Shown: positions 1 to 9,035, counted from the first letter of the stretch. The stretch is 64,000 nt of DNA from Opitutales bacterium (GCA_013215165.1 JABSRG010000012.1:1-64000), one strand, 5' to 3'. Notes: a model not told the origin generated them from the letters alone. Translations and numbers: made by a program.

Positions 1-99
1 CCGATTCTGGCCCTTCAAAACCTTCGCCAATTCATATGCCCAGGCCACATACTCCAACGACAATTGATGAACATCCAGTTGTTCATGGCCAAACTTCAT
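1..99 (-). CDS. four-helix bundle protein, S23 family (5' part only, runs off left edge)
   Basis: The minus strand from 99 to 1 encodes 33 residues starting MKFGHEQLDVHQLSLEYVAW, the typical start of the S23/IVS-encoded four-helix-bundle family (a 'D-V-x-Q-L-S-L-E-x-V-x-W-A-Y-E' helix followed by 'KGQNR'). The frame stays open to the window edge, so the gene is partial. Family members were first seen inside 23S rRNA intervening sequences but are common as stand-alone genes in Verrucomicrobiota and Planctomycetota; their function is not known. A hexamer array lies about 60 bases upstream of this start. Confidence 0.75.
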   Translation of the reverse strand, partial: MKFGHEQLDVHQLSLEYVAWAYELAKVLKGQNR

Positions 100-154
100 T
101 ACCGCGAAGCATCGCGATTTACTCAGTGCCGACGAGCCTGAAATCGCCATCGCC

Positions 155-201
155 TGTCGTTGTCGTTGTCGTTGTCGTGGTCGTGGTCGTGGTCGTGGTC
201 G
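155..201. repeat. hexamer tandem array upstream of the S23 gene
   Basis: On the minus strand this reads CGACCA four times, then CGACAA three times, ending CGACAGG. A degenerate stretch of similar CGA-N-N-A units in the opposite orientation occurs at 288-322 (CGATTACGACAACTAC). The rest of 100-391 shows no coding sequence; the valine-rich frame over the array is only the translation of the repeat. Similar CGAC-rich arrays recur near S23 genes in related genomes as far as I recall, but that is memory, not a search. Confidence 0.8.
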
Positions 202-391
202 AAAATCCAAACGCTCAGTCCATCCCACAGTCCAAAGAAATCTGCCCCCAATCCCGAAATTACTTCAACCCGGGAACCGTTGTGTCTCGATTACGACAAC
301 TACAAGGATCGCGATCACGACTGTGCAATTTCTCCATAAGGAGCTGGGGATGATCCACAAGACGCACAGCTGTTTCCTACAACCGCATGGA

Positions 392-757
392 TCAATGCAT
401 GGGCCAACTGGGCTGAGTCTCTCCCTTTTGATGCCGTTCGCAACTCGCTCGGAAAAAGCGTGCATTTGTCCCGTCGCTGCCAATACGCGCTCGTATCGGT
501 TGACCGCATTTAGGACAGCGGCCCACGAAATGCGTGTTCGTAAAGTTGGGATACATGCGGCCGTATGCGTGGCATTCCACAAAATGCACGCCCAAGTATT
601 TTTTGGGTACGCCGGGTTCTGAAGCGCCCGGAGATGTCGGATCGCTAGCCTCAATTGCCGGAGACTCAGAGCCGTTTGCCCCAATCTGTACGTCGAGGTA
701 ATTCCCCGGGGGCGTGGGCTTAGGCCGCCCCAAGTCATTCGAATAGCCGTTTTTCAC
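392..757 (-). CDS. hypothetical protein with CPKC zinc-ribbon-like motif
   Basis: A 121-residue protein not recognised as a named family. The N-terminal 45 residues are Pro/Gly/Ser-rich and probably disordered. The C-terminal half has a Cys at about 63 and a CPKCGQP motif at about 80-86, followed by another Cys near 105, a pattern that could bind zinc. No signal peptide or membrane segment is visible. It starts 4 bases after the stop of the gene at 762-1337 and so probably is the last gene of a three-gene minus-strand operon (2103 to 392). Confidence 0.6.
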   Translation of the reverse strand: MKNGYSNDLGRPKPTPPGNYLDVQIGANGSESPAIEASDPTSPGASEPGVPKKYLGVHFVECHAYGRMYPNFTNTHFVGRCPKCGQPIRARIGSDGTNARFFRASCERHQKGETQPSWPMH

Positions 758-761
758 GGTA

Positions 762-1337
762 TTACTGATTCACGCCCAAAATATCCTGTGCCTGGTCGGT
801 CGTCGCTGCGCCCCCGCCTCGGCGAGCCGCAGCAGTCAAATCGTCGGTCAAACTGATGCCGCGCTGACTTTTAACAGAGGTGTCGGTCAACTCTTTTATC
901 GGGTCCGTTGGCTTGTATTCCGAATCCAACATGCTGAAACACACCACGACGGCACGGGCGGCCTCACCCGGAACAGACTCCAATTCCTCCATGATACTCA
1001 GATAGCGCGCTTGGTTATCCGTCGGCAGATGCCACAGCGAGTAGTTGATGGCATTTAAAGAATCCTTCTGGGGGATAATCTGCGCGTCGATAGTCAACAC
1101 CATCTTGAACTCACGAAGCCCCTCTTTCTCCACTTTTTGCCAAAGTTGAAGCTGGGAGGAACGCTTGTTAAAGTTCATCGCGCGCTCAACATTAATTGCA
1201 TCGTCGGCAAATAGCCCAACGCGATCTAGCTCTTCACGAAAGACCCTTTCGAATACGCGCAAAAACTGTAGTGGCGTCACCTTTACCCTAGGCTCAGGGC
1301 GTTGAAGCAGTTCACTAATATTTACCGCGCTCATCAA
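762..1337 (-). CDS. hypothetical protein, conserved-looking, unknown function
   Basis: A 191-residue soluble protein with no signal peptide or membrane segment and no family I can name. Residues about 15-150 look like a folded alpha/beta domain (hydrophobic pattern at 'TPLQFLRVFERVFREEL' and 'AARAVVVCFSMLDSEYK'); the last 40 residues are Ala/Gly/Thr-rich and probably disordered. It lies between two other minus-strand genes with short gaps, which suggests co-transcription with the coiled-coil protein upstream and the Cys-motif protein downstream. The start could be the first or second Met. Confidence 0.55.
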   Translation of the reverse strand: MMSAVNISELLQRPEPRVKVTPLQFLRVFERVFREELDRVGLFADDAINVERAMNFNKRSSQLQLWQKVEKEGLREFKMVLTIDAQIIPQKDSLNAINYSLWHLPTDNQARYLSIMEELESVPGEAARAVVVCFSMLDSEYKPTDPIKELTDTSVKSQRGISLTDDLTAAARRGGGAATTDQAQDILGVNQ

Positions 1338-1371
1338 TTTCGGAGCAAAGTCTAGCTCGCCTCGGATGCGT

Positions 1372-2103
1372 CTACGTGATTAACCGAGGGATGTTGCCGG
1401 GCTGCAGATTTCCATGGATACGCGGATCCAGAGTCGTGCGAACATTGTCGGAAAGAGCGCCAAGATCATACTCGGCTGGATCCACGACAGCGGCGACTGC
1501 ATTCGAAGACACCTGACTTTCCACCGCTCCGGTACGCCCGATCATTTCACTCACCGCATTAGAAGCACTGCGCACAGTATTCTCGTAAAGGTCGGAGGCC
1601 TCCTGCGCATCAAGAATTGGATTCATCGCATTCAAAAGCTCTTCACGTGAGACATTGTAGTCCCCAGAACTTCGACGGAAGGGCACCGGCTCGCCCTCTG
1701 AGTCTTCAGACAAAAAGAGCGATCGGTTGTTAAAAGACGCATTGCCGACCTCGGCGAGCGAGGCCTGTAGTTCAGAGAAATCGCCGGTTTGATCCTCAGA
1801 CACAAGAGAGTCGATCCTCTCTAATACCTGAAAAGCCTCTTCCAGAGCGGCGCTCTGAGACTGTAGAAGAGATATTTCCTCTTGGACAGTTTGGCTTTCG
1901 AAGGCTCGGTTGGCGATATCGTACAGTCGCGCAGTGGGACTGGATTCTACGGAGGAGCTTTTAGAGGTTTTGGCGCTATCTGTAGTCTTTTCTGCAGAGG
2001 AAGCCTGAGTCGCTTTCTCTCTTTTAACAGCCTTGTCCTGCCCCTCCCTGAGATAGGACGGCGTGTTGAATCCAGATATATTTGGGCCTATTTCGAATGA
2101 CAT
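1372..2103 (-). CDS. coiled-coil protein with weak flagellin-like features
   Basis: A 243-residue protein. Residues 1-60 are Ser/Thr/Lys-rich and low complexity. Residues about 60-130 form a heptad-rich helix (ANRAFESQTVQEEISLLQSQ and following), and an 'ASFNNRSLFLSED' stretch recalls the 'FNG..LL' turn of flagellin D1 domains; the C-terminal third again is helical (NAVSEMIGRTGAVESQ). This arrangement resembles flagellin or hook-associated proteins, but identity is not clear from the sequence and no flagellar gene lies nearby. First gene of the minus-strand trio. It has no recognisable signal peptide. Confidence 0.5.
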   Translation of the reverse strand: MSFEIGPNISGFNTPSYLREGQDKAVKREKATQASSAEKTTDSAKTSKSSSVESSPTARLYDIANRAFESQTVQEEISLLQSQSAALEEAFQVLERIDSLVSEDQTGDFSELQASLAEVGNASFNNRSLFLSEDSEGEPVPFRRSSGDYNVSREELLNAMNPILDAQEASDLYENTVRSASNAVSEMIGRTGAVESQVSSNAVAAVVDPAEYDLGALSDNVRTTLDPRIHGNLQPGNIPRLIT

Positions 2104-2420
2104 AGCTCGAGAAGGTATGAACGGAAGTTGAGTGGTATATGACCACGGCGGCTGGATACCCGCTGCTCATTCAGAAGCGGTGTCCTGGGCGTCCTTGCCC
2201 AGGGAGCACACCACGCAGCTATTCTTACACGGACTGCGTGTTTCCGAAGCCTCAATGCTTCCCATACAAATGCAGAGAAAGCAGGCGGCAGTGATTTCCA
2301 GGAATTCATTGATGACGTTGACGGTGAGACAGTAGAGAGACTGCCTCATCCTTCAAAGTCGCCACCCATTGAACCGACTGAAGTAAAAAACCCAGAATTT
2401 CACAACTATCCCATAATTTT

Positions 2421-2627
2421 GACCACAGATTACACGGATATTCACAGATCTTTATGAATAAGAGAGATTTACGAAAGAGATAATCGTCCGCGGAAATCTA
2501 TGGGATAACGCGTATGGATACTTCGCCAATTCGCAGGGTGTTCATGTAACTTTCATCCTTCTAGAGGACAATCATAAACACCTAATAACAAAATACTTAT
2601 CTGTGTATATCTGCGTAATCTGTGGTC
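2421..2627. repeat. 29-bp inverted repeat (ACCACAGATTAC type) upstream of the Y1 transposase
   Basis: The arms are 2421-2449 and 2599-2627; 26 of 29 bases match in inverted orientation, each beginning GACCACAGATTAC when read towards the centre. About 150 bases separate them. The right arm ends 55 bases before the transposase start. Apart from this, 2104-2682 holds no convincing gene; several short frames there have no family resemblance. Confidence 0.7.
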
Positions 2628-2682
2628 CAGGAAAAATTCGAATTCCTATGGGATGACTGTGATTTGTGTTCGTTTCTGAATT

Positions 2683-3657
2683 ATGCGAACGCGACGAATT
2701 TATGGAGCTGCTGAGAGTGCGGTGTATCACTGCATGACGCGGACGGTGAATGGGGAGTTTTTCTTTGAGGATCGGGAGAAAGAGGTGATGCGGAAGATGT
2801 TGTGGCAGGTTGCTGGGTTTTCTGGGGTGGAGGTGTTGGCATATGTGGTAATGTCGAATCATCTGCATGTGTTGGTGCGGGTGTGTGGTGCGGCGAAGGA
2901 GGTGTCGGATGTGGAGTTGGTGCGGCGGTATGCGTTGCTCTATCCGAAGCCGACGGATCACCAGCCAATGGATTTGGCGGTGCTGGAGGAGGCGTTGAAG
3001 ACGAATTCTGATGAGGGGCAGCGGATACGTGCGGTGCTTCAGGCACGGATGGGGGATGTGTCGGAATTTATGAAGACGCTGAAGCAGCGCTTTTCGATTT
3101 GGTTTAATCGCAGTCGCGAGCGATATGGGCCGGTGTGGTGTGATCGGTTTAAGAGCACTGTTGTTGAAGATGATCCAGCGGTGCTGCGCACGGTGGCGGC
3201 TTATATTGATTTGAATCCGGTGCGTGCGAAACTGGTGGATGATCCGAAGGATTATCGTTTCTGTGGCTATGCTGAGGCCCTGGCTGGACAAGGTCAGCTG
3301 CGGACAGCTCTGTGTGCGATGACCCTTCATGATGATTTTTCCAAGGCTTTGGCGCTGTATCGCACTGTGATCTTTGCGAAAGGGGTCGGGCCGAAACGCA
3401 ATGGCGAAGGGGCTGGGATAAGCGATGAGACTTTTCGTGAGGTGATGGATGCTGAGGGAGTGTTACCTTTGCCCGTGATGCTGCGTCAACGGATTCGCTA
3501 TTTCACCCAGGGTGCCGTGATCGGATCTGCTCTTTTTGTCGAAGAGTATATCGCTAAATGGGCAGAACGGGTCGGTGACCGAAGGAAGCGTGAGCCCAAG
3601 CAAATCGATGCAAAGGCAATATCTGGATTAACTAGTTTTAGGCATTGTCGGGGCTGA
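2683..3657 (+). CDS. REP-associated/IS200-like Y1 transposase
   Basis: A 324-residue HUH single-strand transposase of the Y1_Tnp superfamily. The N-terminus 'RRIYGAAESAVYHCMTR' and the metal-binding HLH motif (His60, His62, in MSNHLHVLVR) are typical, as is the downstream block 'AAYIDLNPVRAKLVDDP' (residues about 172-188), characteristic of REP-associated tyrosine transposases. Such enzymes cut and join single-stranded DNA at small palindromes. The protein is longer than simple IS200 TnpA (about 150 aa), with an extra C-terminal domain as in RAYTs. No flanking IS ends or tnpB are visible, so it is probably a domesticated single-copy gene. The ATG at 2683 keeps the conserved N-terminus; no clear RBS. 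Confidence 0.85.
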   Translation: MRTRRIYGAAESAVYHCMTRTVNGEFFFEDREKEVMRKMLWQVAGFSGVEVLAYVVMSNHLHVLVRVCGAAKEVSDVELVRRYALLYPKPTDHQPMDLAVLEEALKTNSDEGQRIRAVLQARMGDVSEFMKTLKQRFSIWFNRSRERYGPVWCDRFKSTVVEDDPAVLRTVAAYIDLNPVRAKLVDDPKDYRFCGYAEALAGQGQLRTALCAMTLHDDFSKALALYRTVIFAKGVGPKRNGEGAGISDETFREVMDAEGVLPLPVMLRQRIRYFTQGAVIGSALFVEEYIAKWAERVGDRRKREPKQIDAKAISGLTSFRHCRG

Positions 3658-3812
3658 GGTTTTTTCGCCATTCAATCAAATGAAGTCGGACTGGCAGCTC
3701 GTTTGCATGTTGGCGTCGTCTTCAATCTGACTTCAGGGGCGTTAGATTGTCGTTGAAGATCTGGTGCTCTCTTTGCTTGTCTGCCAGTTAAACTCCGCAT
3801 TTTCTAGCAGCG

Positions 3813-4454
3813 ATGAAGCTCTCCATATTGTTATTTCTCGTTCTATCTAATTTTGCTTTTGGGCTTGTCTCGTGGGAGACGACCCAGGTTACACAGAAGA
3901 TTAGTCCGTTGGCGAAATCAGCTGAAGCTGTGTTTCGATTTGAAAATATTGGCGGTGAACCAGTTACTATTACCGAGATCAAGTCGAGTTGTGGCTGTAC
4001 GACCGCTGCGTTGGATAAAAAGACTTACGAGCCTGGCGAGTCGGGCGAAATCGTGGCTTCACTGAATGTGGGGAATCGGCAAGGTATGCAGCGAAAGTCG
4101 ATCCGGGTGAAAACTGACGACGGGGAGACAACAACGCTCATGATGCGGACTTTGATCCCCACAGTGCTAGACATAAAACCGGGCTTTGTGTTTTGGAAAC
4201 AGGGAGAGGATCCGGATATGAAGTCGATTGATTTGAAGGTCGGCTCGGGAATTGATGAGGCTGTGGAGATCGTTTCTGTTACGCCAGATAATGAGGCCGT
4301 GCAGGGACAGCTCGAGGAGATCGGGCAGGGCCATTTTCGTTTGAATTTATTTACGACTTCAACCGACCGTCCCATTCGCACGCGTTTTAAAGTCTCGACT
4401 AATTATCCCAAAGAGAAGCCGCGGTCTTTTTACGTCTACGGCTATGTGAAGTGA
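3813..4454 (+). CDS. DUF1573 exported protein
   Basis: A 213-residue protein with a signal peptide (MKLSILLFLVLSNFAFG, cleavage near residue 17). The DUF1573 signature is clear: 'FRFENIGGEPVTITEIKSSCGC' (Cys60, Cys62) followed by 'YEPGESGEIVASLNVGNRQG'. DUF1573 domains are immunoglobulin-like periplasmic modules of unsettled function, common in Verrucomicrobiota, Planctomycetota and Bacteroidota. It is the first gene of a three-gene plus-strand set with a rhodanese and a MauE-like membrane protein, so a role in sulfur or thiol chemistry in the envelope is possible; that is inference. Confidence 0.88.
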   Translation: MKLSILLFLVLSNFAFGLVSWETTQVTQKISPLAKSAEAVFRFENIGGEPVTITEIKSSCGCTTAALDKKTYEPGESGEIVASLNVGNRQGMQRKSIRVKTDDGETTTLMMRTLIPTVLDIKPGFVFWKQGEDPDMKSIDLKVGSGIDEAVEIVSVTPDNEAVQGQLEEIGQGHFRLNLFTTSTDRPIRTRFKVSTNYPKEKPRSFYVYGYVK

Positions 4455-4475
4455 GTATGTGGGGAGATAAGACGG

Positions 4476-4895
4476 ATGAGTCTTAGGAAGTGGATTTTGA
4501 TAGGAGTCTTGGTTTGTGGGATTGCGGGAGTGAATTTTGCACTGAATCCGCACGTGGCCCCTTGGAGTGATGATGTGCTGGGGGACAATGAGGTCAGCGC
4601 TGCTGAATTGAGTCAGGCTTTGGATGAATGGCTGATGCTGGATGCGCGGAGTGAGGGGGATTTTATTCAAGATCATATTCCTGGGGCGCTTTTATTGAAT
4701 GAGGACGACTGGGAGGCATTATTGCCTGAAGTGTTCGACGCCTGGGCGCCGGGACAGCGCGTCGTTGTATATTGTGGAAGTGAGGCTTGTCAGGCGAGTG
4801 AGCAGGTAGCTGTGCGGCTGCGCGAGGAGGTGGGTTTTGATGATGTAATGGTACTCAAAGGAGGCTGGGACGCATGGTTGGAGCTCGGCGATTAG
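4476..4895 (+). CDS. rhodanese-domain protein, membrane anchored
   Basis: 139 residues. One N-terminal hydrophobic segment (residues about 6-24) serves as anchor or uncleaved signal. The rhodanese fold is shown by 'MLDARSEGDFIQDHIPGAL' (residues about 54-72) and the catalytic loop VVYCGSEACQAS with active-site Cys100, then 'LKGGWDAW' near the end. Rhodaneses carry persulfide sulfur on this Cys. The gene lies 21 bases after the DUF1573 gene and its 3' end overlaps the next gene by 22 bases, so the three are translated from one message. Confidence 0.9.
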   Translation: MSLRKWILIGVLVCGIAGVNFALNPHVAPWSDDVLGDNEVSAAELSQALDEWLMLDARSEGDFIQDHIPGALLLNEDDWEALLPEVFDAWAPGQRVVVYCGSEACQASEQVAVRLREEVGFDDVMVLKGGWDAWLELGD

Positions 4896-5302
4896 TGTTA
4901 CTGCTCTTGTGCTTGGGTTTGTCCGGGCTGTTCCTCTATGCGGGTGTGCTCAAGTTATTGCGCCCGGATCAGATGTTGACGGATATCCTGAGCTATCAAC
5001 TGGTGCCGTATCGGGTAGCTTGGTTTGCAGCTTTGGTCTTGCCCGCAGTGGAGATTATCACAGCGGTTGCGCTGTGGATTGGTTCACTGCGACGCGAGGC
5101 GGTGTGTATGATCTGGGTGATGATGGCTGTCTTCGTCGTGGCTCTGGCGTTGGCCTGGGGCCGGGGCCTCGACATTTCCTGTGGTTGTTTTGGAAAAAGT
5201 GAAACTGAGGCGAATTATCCGTGGCTTATCGGGCGGGATGTCCTCATCGCCTTAACTGCTGGTGGCGTTTACCTTTTGGACAGAAACAAGATCCAGGGAT
5301 GA
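4874..5302 (+). CDS. MauE/DoxX-family redox-associated membrane protein
   Basis: 142 residues with four predicted membrane helices (about 8-27, 48-70, 77-95, 118-136). The motif SCGCFG (Cys103, Cys105) between helices 3 and 4 is typical of MauE/DoxX-like proteins that work with thioredoxin-like partners in disulfide chemistry. The start ATG lies inside the 3' end of the rhodanese gene (22-base overlap). With the DUF1573 and rhodanese neighbours this makes a compact envelope sulfur/redox cassette. The physiological substrate cannot be read from the sequence. Confidence 0.85.
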   Translation: MVGARRLVLLLLCLGLSGLFLYAGVLKLLRPDQMLTDILSYQLVPYRVAWFAALVLPAVEIITAVALWIGSLRREAVCMIWVMMAVFVVALALAWGRGLDISCGCFGKSETEANYPWLIGRDVLIALTAGGVYLLDRNKIQG

Positions 5303-5519
5303 AAATATGGGACAGTGTTTATTGGCTGGGCGGTTCGCCCTGTAGTTGGCAAGAGCAGCGTAGCCGAATTAATCATCCGAGGGCCTGAGTTTTATTTCTG
5401 CAAAGGTCACCGGGACTACCCTCGCTATCTGAAGGAATATGTCATCCAGCTGATCTTGAAAGCGCCGGAGTCTTTGAAGTAGAGTTGAACTTCGATTCGG
5501 AGCGCGAAAAACACTTTTG

Positions 5520-5733
5520 GTGATCCGCCGATACATAACCGGGTTAAATAATCGAAAAGAGCCAATGGACTACCCAAAGGCCCTCGAAAGCAACCTGCCT
5601 GTTGGCACAGGCATAGTCGAAAGTGCGCATAGGCATGGCTTGGCTCACAGCAAACGCAGATGCCTTAATCTCAGCTAGAGTCTACCGGGCCACCTACATC
5701 GAAAGTCAAGAATGTCTCAAAGAGGCCGCATGA
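5520..5733 (+). pseudogene. transposase remnant (C-terminal end, ISKra4-like)
   Basis: Reading from 5520 gives VIRRYITGLNNRKEPMDYPK and then ESNLPVGTGIVESAHR, matching the end of transposases with a 'LP[IV]G[ST]G[IV]VE' block such as the ISKra4 type. The frame is then broken: a stop follows 'RRCLNLS', and a shifted frame continues to the TGA at 5731. The region 5303-5519 upstream has further fragments (FYFCKGHRDYPRYLKEYVIQ near 5390) but no intact frame. No terminal inverted repeats were recognised. This is a decayed insertion sequence between the redox cassette and tRNA-Leu. Confidence 0.55.
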
Positions 5734-5823
5734 CTCCAAGCACTTCTGGTCACCCCTTTTGTCAGGTCATCGCCCTCTTTTAGTTGACAGATCGTCTCCC
5801 TTATAACTTTTTCCTGGTCTCGT

Positions 5824-5909
<86 letters not shown>

Positions 5910-5975
5910 AATTTCTCTTCATTCATCCCATTTTCCTCTAACCCACACTCTAGTTCCCTGGAGACCTTTCCGTTT

Positions 5976-8900
5976 ATGATTTCGCGGATCTCTAACGTTT
6001 TACAGACCCTCTTTAACCCGTCCCTCGCTGTGTGCATGGCGTTTTTCTTGTCAGGCACCTTCGGTTTCTTGTGGGCGCAAGATCCCTCTTCATTAGCGAC
6101 CAGTCAACTCCAAGAGGTGACAGTTGACCTGGTTCGAGACGGGGATCTGATCGATGCGATTCCTTTTCTTGAGGAGATCGTTTTGCGCGTAGAGGAGCTT
6201 CCCGAGAATCAACAGGATGCCCTTGAAGATACCTATTATTATCTCTCGATAGCCTACCTCCAAAGCTATGCGCGCAGCCGCAATTCGACTTGGCTAAACA
6301 AAACGGTGGAGATCACCGACAGCTATCTAAAAAAGTATCTTAACGGGCGTGAATTGCCGAATGTGTTGGCCAATCGAGCCGATGCGCTTCGCGCTCAGGC
6401 TAAGTGGTCTGAGGCGGCGGCTATTCTCAAGCGTGCACTCCGACCTCCCTCCGTAGAGTATATGAAAAGCTCGGTCCGCGTCGATGTGGTGGAGAAGCTC
6501 GCTCAAGCTTATTATATTTTAGAGGACTGGGAAATGGGTATCCCTTGGTTCAGCGAGTTGTTTACTTACAAAGACTTCCCTGAAAAGGTCGCGCTCGCAG
6601 CTGCAGCCTTGGTTGAGAGCTATATCAATGCTGGTAGATTTGAAGAGGTCTTGGAGCTAGTTCCAGTACTCGCCTCAAACTCAGACGCTCGCTACAACAT
6701 CCGGCTTAATGTAAAGCTGATTGAGGGCGGCGATGCGCTTTCCAAGAACAAACGGTTCGCTGAGGCAGCGTTGATGTATTATCTGACGTTGACTCGGGCA
6801 GAGCTGATGCAGCACCACCAGGCCCAGCTCGAATCGATAAATGCACGTATTGAATTTATCGAGGAAACAGGTCTAGGCGCTGGGGGCTTAGACGAACTGA
6901 GTATGCAGCAGCGCCTGGCGCAGATCCAGGTGGAGCAATTGGAAAAGATTCCGGATTATACTCCTGACCTTGAGTGGCGAAAAGCGCGCATGTTTCAGCA
7001 GACTGGTCGAGACTTCGAGGCATTCTGGGCTTTTTATCGTCTCTATCAAAACTACCCGGAAAAAACCGATCAGCTAGAGAACTACATTTACGCAGCCTTC
7101 GTTCAGGCTGAGAAGTCAGCGCTCTACGACTACGCCATCGAGTTGGGGGAGCAATACATCCTGAATCAAGGTTTCCAGCAGTTCACAAAAGTGGTGACGT
7201 TTAAGCTGGCCGAGGTTTACAAAAAATCGGGTGAGCTGGCACGGTTTGAGAGCCTTGCGACTCGATTTATCATTGAGTACCCGAATGATGACTTCGCTGG
7301 AGCCATGGTTTATCTCATGGCCGACAGCTGGTTCCAAGCAGCCCAACTTCAGCTCGTTATTGATCGATTCACCGAATTGATCGCGAGCTTTGACTCAGCA
7401 AAAGTTTTAGACGGCCTCTATTACTGGGTGGGATTGGCCGCGATTTTCCAAGAAGACTACGAATTAGCGAAACGTTCCTTCACGCAGCTGGTGGATCAAT
7501 ACACCTACAGCAGTTACCTTGAAGATGCGCAATTTCGCCTGGGTGTGATAGAGTTTGCTACAGACAATTTCGAGGCGGCCAAAGTATTGTTCCGCAGTTT
7601 TGTGCGGTCGTATCCGAATAGTGTTTTGCGTGGAGAGGCCCATTTGTTCCTCGGGGACGTTCTCGCTGCAGATGCCCAGGTTTACGAGGCGGTCGAGAAT
7701 TACAGCGAAGTTCCAAATTTTACCGAGGAGATGGATTTCATCGATCACGCTTATTTTCAAGCAGCAGCGCTCTGGGAGGAGAATGATCGCTTCGACGAGA
7801 AAGAGGCATTGTTGCGTGAATATGCGCTGAAATATCCTTCGAGTCCTAACCTCTCAAAAGCTATTTTTATGCTTGGCCAGTCCATGGAGGGTCAGGGCAG
7901 ACCAGTGGAGGCATTAAGTGAATACGAGCAGGCAATCCGAAATTTTGGACATGTTGCTACGAGTTATGGGGTAGATCAGATCATAAGAGCCTATCCAACC
8001 CGATACTGGAGCCACAAGAACCGCTTCACTGCCACGGTGAATTTTCTCAATAGACTCTTGGACGACGACGCCTTTCGTTCGGAGATCCTAACGGATCGAC
8101 GTTCTTTATTTGATTACCTGGGTGAGCACCCCGATGTGGACATTGAGGTGCGCGAGTTGGTCATGCGTGATGCTCGTTTTAGGACAGATCTAGAAGATCA
8201 GGGTGCCTATCCGGGTGAAGTTCTACAGACCTTCCAAACTAAGTTGGCCAGTTTGCCAGCAGGGACTCCTTCCGAGATATTCAATAATTTGAAAGAAGTC
8301 GCGCGGTCTGAGTCGAACCGCACACTCGAGCTGCGTATGATGATGGCCATCGATGAGCAAGGCGAGCCGATGGATCCCCTGAGGTCCTTCAAAGAAACAG
8401 ATCTTGATGTGGCGTCTCCTACGTCACTCGTTTGGCTCGCTGGGAAGATCCGCGAAAGTGGTGACCTGAGTCTTGAGATCTATGCTCGGCGCGCGCTCGA
8501 AAAGGTCATTTCAGACTACCGTAATGATGAAGAAGCCTTTTTTCAGGCACTTTACGAGTTTGGGCGTATGGAAGCGGATTTCGGTAACTACGCCGCGGCC
8601 ATTGGTTACTTGAGTGAGGCGCGTAATCGTTTTCCCACAAACGATCTGATCGGCGAGCTGGTCATATATTTGGGAGATGTTCATGTGCTTGCTGGCCAGT
8701 ATGATGAGGCGATTGCTGGGTATGAGTCGATCCTCCGCGACCGTGAGATGCGCGGAGAACGTTGGGCAGAAGCGCAATTTAAAATTGGAATGACTTTCTT
8801 TAACCAAGGGTTGTATCGCGAGGCTCATGGCTATTTCGAGCGCGTTTTTGTCGCTTTTAGCGTTTACAAGGAATGGGCTGCGCGGGCTTATCTCAGGGAT

Positions 8901-9035
8901 GCTGAATCCCTGATCAGTATGGGCGCGGCTGAAGATGCAGGGCGCACTTTGCGCGAGGCGATCCGCTTTGCTGGCCTTGAAAAAACGGAAGTGTTCCCTG
9001 AGCTTCAAGACCTTTACCAATCCTTGATCCAATAG
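5976..9035 (+). CDS. large TPR-repeat exported protein
   Basis: 1019 residues from the ATG at 5976, chosen because GGAG lies about 12 bases upstream and because it gives a good signal peptide (FNPSLAVCMAFFLSGTFGFLWAQ); a longer frame would begin inside the tRNA-Leu gene. The mature protein consists of tetratricopeptide-like helical repeats throughout, with typical 'A..Y..L.......YP.....A' spacing (for example residues about 560-680), as in the YbgF/Tol-Pal-associated and BamD-like TPR families. It is probably a periplasmic scaffold. It starts the run TPR-TPR-ExbB-ExbD-ExbD-VOC-VWA, all plus strand with short gaps. Confidence 0.85.
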   Translation: MISRISNVLQTLFNPSLAVCMAFFLSGTFGFLWAQDPSSLATSQLQEVTVDLVRDGDLIDAIPFLEEIVLRVEELPENQQDALEDTYYYLSIAYLQSYARSRNSTWLNKTVEITDSYLKKYLNGRELPNVLANRADALRAQAKWSEAAAILKRALRPPSVEYMKSSVRVDVVEKLAQAYYILEDWEMGIPWFSELFTYKDFPEKVALAAAALVESYINAGRFEEVLELVPVLASNSDARYNIRLNVKLIEGGDALSKNKRFAEAALMYYLTLTRAELMQHHQAQLESINARIEFIEETGLGAGGLDELSMQQRLAQIQVEQLEKIPDYTPDLEWRKARMFQQTGRDFEAFWAFYRLYQNYPEKTDQLENYIYAAFVQAEKSALYDYAIELGEQYILNQGFQQFTKVVTFKLAEVYKKSGELARFESLATRFIIEYPNDDFAGAMVYLMADSWFQAAQLQLVIDRFTELIASFDSAKVLDGLYYWVGLAAIFQEDYELAKRSFTQLVDQYTYSSYLEDAQFRLGVIEFATDNFEAAKVLFRSFVRSYPNSVLRGEAHLFLGDVLAADAQVYEAVENYSEVPNFTEEMDFIDHAYFQAAALWEENDRFDEKEALLREYALKYPSSPNLSKAIFMLGQSMEGQGRPVEALSEYEQAIRNFGHVATSYGVDQIIRAYPTRYWSHKNRFTATVNFLNRLLDDDAFRSEILTDRRSLFDYLGEHPDVDIEVRELVMRDARFRTDLEDQGAYPGEVLQTFQTKLASLPAGTPSEIFNNLKEVARSESNRTLELRMMMAIDEQGEPMDPLRSFKETDLDVASPTSLVWLAGKIRESGDLSLEIYARRALEKVISDYRNDEEAFFQALYEFGRMEADFGNYAAAIGYLSEARNRFPTNDLIGELVIYLGDVHVLAGQYDEAIAGYESILRDREMRGERWAEAQFKIGMTFFNQGLYREAHGYFERVFVAFSVYKEWAARAYLRDAESLISMGAAEDAGRTLREAIRFAGLEKTEVFPELQDLYQSLIQ

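Noticed and set aside
36-353. A 105-residue plus-strand frame with 15 consecutive valines
   Set aside because: It is the translation of the hexamer array and has no family resemblance; the S23 gene occupies part of it on the other strand.
2088-2349. Several 60-73-residue frames between the coiled-coil gene and the transposase
   Set aside because: No family, start signal or consistent codon use; treated as noncoding.
5784-5807. TTGACA and TATAAC before tRNA-Leu as a promoter
   Set aside because: Only 12 bases apart; a standard sigma70 promoter needs about 17. Kept as a remark, not a feature.
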